A program made the translations under genes and the position numbers. DNA of 5,257 nt, from positions 1 through 5,257 of the forward strand of contig DOBW01000003.1 in NCBI GenBank assembly GCA_003504035.1. The letters are read 5' to 3'. Source of the stretch: Rhodospirillaceae bacterium (GTDB taxonomy: Bacteria; Pseudomonadota; Alphaproteobacteria; UBA9219). The notes under the pieces were generated by a model. The model had not been told where the DNA came from. It saw nothing but the letters and a program-made list of their open reading frames with translations, and ran no database searches. This document shows, piece after piece, positions 4,806 to 5,257 of the stretch (position 1 is its first letter; every line of letters starts with the position of its first letter).

Positions 4806-4922
4806 ATGGAAATAGAGATTAAAGGGGATTCGTTGACGTGTGGACAATATTTTTCGTGCAACGAGACGATTTATCGAGCAAAATCGTGCGCTTTTAACAG
4901 TATGGGTTCGATTCGAAGATGA
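4806..4922 (+). CDS. Possible 38-residue leader ORF overlapping the scpA start
   Basis: The ORF runs from ATG 4806 to TGA 4920-4922. The product begins MEIEIKGDSLTCGQYFSC and ends SMGSIRR. The last bases form ATGA with the scpA start at 4919, a common translational-coupling arrangement. There is no Shine-Dalgarno before 4806, but the predicted transcription start lies at about that base, so the message could be leaderless, which is common in alphaproteobacteria. The peptide resembles nothing I recognise and has three Cys in 38 residues. It may instead be untranslated leader that happens to be open, so confidence is low. Confidence 0.3.
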   Translation: MEIEIKGDSLTCGQYFSCNETIYRAKSCAFNSMGSIRR

Positions 4923-5257
4923 ATGATGAGGATGGCAAAAAACAGGATGAGAAAGAGGCTGCTTCGCTTGAAGGGGCGGATCTTGTTGTTTCTTTTGAAG
5001 GGTTTGATGGCCCGATCGATCTGTTGCTCACGCTAGCTAGAGAGCAAAAAGTTGATCTTTCAAGGCTTTCTATCCTCGCATTAGCCGAGCAGTATTTGGA
5101 TTATATTGCTTCAGTTCGGAAATTGCGCCTTGAAATTGCTGCAGATTATCTGGTTATGGCGGCATGGCTGGCCTATTTGAAGTCTCGGCTGCTTTTGCCG
5201 GACTTACCCGAAGACGAACCTAATCCTGCGGACATGGCCGAGGCGTTGAAATTTCAG
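4919..5257 (+). CDS. scpA: Segregation and condensation protein A, N-terminal part (cut by window end)
   Basis: ScpA is the kleisin subunit of the bacterial SMC-ScpA-ScpB condensin, which compacts and segregates newly replicated chromosomes in the cytoplasm. The 113 codons visible are about the first 40-45% of a usual ScpA of about 250-280 residues. After a charged, non-conserved lead of about 20 residues comes the family signature FEGFDGPIDLLLTLAREQK (26-44), then DLSRLSILALAEQYLDYI (47-64) and AADYLVMAAWLAYLKSRLLL (74-93). These are the N-terminal helices that contact the SMC neck. The ATG at 4919 is the only plausible start: an in-frame TAA lies at 4895-4897 with no other start codon between, and the next Met is residue 80. 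No good Shine-Dalgarno precedes it, which suggests translation coupled to an upstream ORF or a leader-dependent start. In many bacteria scpB follows; here it would lie beyond the window. Confidence 0.93.
   Translation, partial: MNDEDGKKQDEKEAASLEGADLVVSFEGFDGPIDLLLTLAREQKVDLSRLSILALAEQYLDYIASVRKLRLEIAADYLVMAAWLAYLKSRLLLPDLPEDEPNPADMAEALKFQ

Overview
The window looks like chromosomal DNA from an alphaproteobacterium of moderate to lowish GC. The basis is a recognisable ScpA N-terminus, an N-formylglutamate amidohydrolase-family protein of the stand-alone (COG3931-like) kind, sigma70-like promoters, and a large inner-membrane HAMP/coiled-coil protein. This placement is inferred from protein character and gene style. 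No rRNA or other taxonomic marker is present, and I cannot name a genus. I see no transposase, integrase, CRISPR array or phage gene.

Left part (1-935). The window opens with the first 23 nt of a class II (Ser/Tyr-type) tRNA gene on the minus strand, running off the left edge. A weak hairpin-plus-T-run terminator separates it from a minus-strand gene for a small secreted protein, probably a lipoprotein, of unknown function (191-709). A divergent intergenic region of about 226 nt follows. It holds a -10 box for the lipoprotein gene, an extended -10 promoter for the rightward operon, and a perfect 18-bp palindrome with additional half-site copies that looks like an operator.

Middle part (936-1925). 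A two-gene rightward operon encodes an N-formylglutamate amidohydrolase-family protein, with a TTG start, and a 74-residue protein of unknown function. They are 12 nt apart, with a strong Shine-Dalgarno that begins inside the first gene's stop codon. The second gene converges on the next one and their stop codons overlap.

Right part (1922-5257). A 908-residue minus-strand protein has two membrane segments, a periplasmic domain of about 145 residues, a HAMP domain and about 500 residues of predicted coiled coil. It lacks the conserved MCP signalling hairpin, so it is chemoreceptor-like in front but not a normal chemoreceptor. It contains three near-identical 18-residue repeats. It is divergent from scpA (SMC-condensin kleisin), which enters at 4919 and is cut by the window end. 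The gap between the two has a promoter for each direction. The rightward promoter would start transcription at about the ATG of a possible 38-codon leader ORF, whose stop overlaps the scpA start as ATGA.

The items most worth a second look are the HAMP/coiled-coil protein without a signalling tip, the palindromic operator, and the possible leaderless leader peptide coupled to scpA.
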